From IMG/VR virus record IMGVR_UViG_3300036390_000005, positions 1 to 39,389 of that record: a DNA stretch of 39,389 nucleotides; one strand, given 5' to 3'. The notes under the pieces were generated by a model. The model was not told where the DNA came from, did no database searches, and saw only the letters and a list, made by a program, of their open reading frames with translations. A program made the translations under genes and the position numbers. Below are positions 39,387 through 39,389 of the stretch, in pieces; within the stretch, counting starts at the first letter, position 1; each line of letters starts with the position of its first letter. This stretch comes from a virus.

Positions 39387-39389
39387 ACC

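Noticed and set aside
1-39389. Insertion sequences or transposase genes (Mu-like transposition)
   Set aside because: Despite Mu/P2-like tail genes, no transposase, no MuB-like ATPase and no IS ends are visible; a tyrosine integrase is present instead.

Overview
The window is most of a myovirus-type prophage (about positions 1-36,300) joined on the right to a short stretch that looks like host chromosome (about 36,365-39,389). The high GC content, the AANDN-rich linkers, the MCNLYN-type SRAP protein, the DUF6894-like protein and the overall style of the proteins point to an alphaproteobacterium of the Rhizobiales (Rhizobium/Sinorhizobium/Mesorhizobium relatives). The genus cannot be fixed from the sequence alone. 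The left end of the prophage, with its early control region and left attachment site, lies outside the window.

Layout. 1-4903 (+) is a replication module dominated by a primase-helicase (RepB-like primase plus DUF3987); a nested inverted repeat lies just behind it. 5045-5861 (-) is a three-gene overlapping cassette of unknown function. 5946-7488 holds a gpZ-like minor tail protein, an orphan PemK/MazF-like toxin with a terminator, and a small reverse gene. 7627-14518 (+) is a lambda-type packaging and capsid module: Nu1, GpA, gpW, portal, U35-like protease, major capsid, DUF2190 and connector. 14528-30358 (+) is a P2/Mu-type contractile tail: neck protein, spike gpV, gpW/gp25, gpJ, gpI, a DUF4815-like protein, tail fibre and its chaperone, sheath, tube, frameshifted tail chaperone, tape measure, gpU, gpX and gpD. 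Two reverse-strand genes interrupt this tail operon. 30388-32115 (+) is the lysis cassette: holin candidate, SAR-type GH24 endolysin, overlapping spanins and one more membrane protein, closed by a terminator.

32185-36253 (-) is the accessory and integration end. It contains a coiled-coil/two-TM protein resembling DUF6161, two small lipoproteins, and a tightly overlapping operon of tyrosine integrase, a helical DNA-binding candidate, two tandem paralogous mini-proteins and an excisionase-like HTH protein. Beyond the integrase lie an XRE regulator with a partner gene, a 60 aa gene transcribed divergently from overlapping promoters that carry three operator-like repeats, tRNA-Arg(TCT) with a terminator, an SRAP protein, and host-like hypothetical genes.

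The strongest observations beyond ordinary annotation are: a GGGAAAC -1 frameshift site in the tail chaperone gene; the divergent promoter and operator cluster at 36862-36925; reverse-strand accessory genes inside the late operon, one encoding an exported protein next to the tape measure gene; the DUF6161-like membrane protein as a defence or exclusion candidate; the 108-nt nested inverted repeat after the primase gene; and a repeat domain inserted into the sheath protein.
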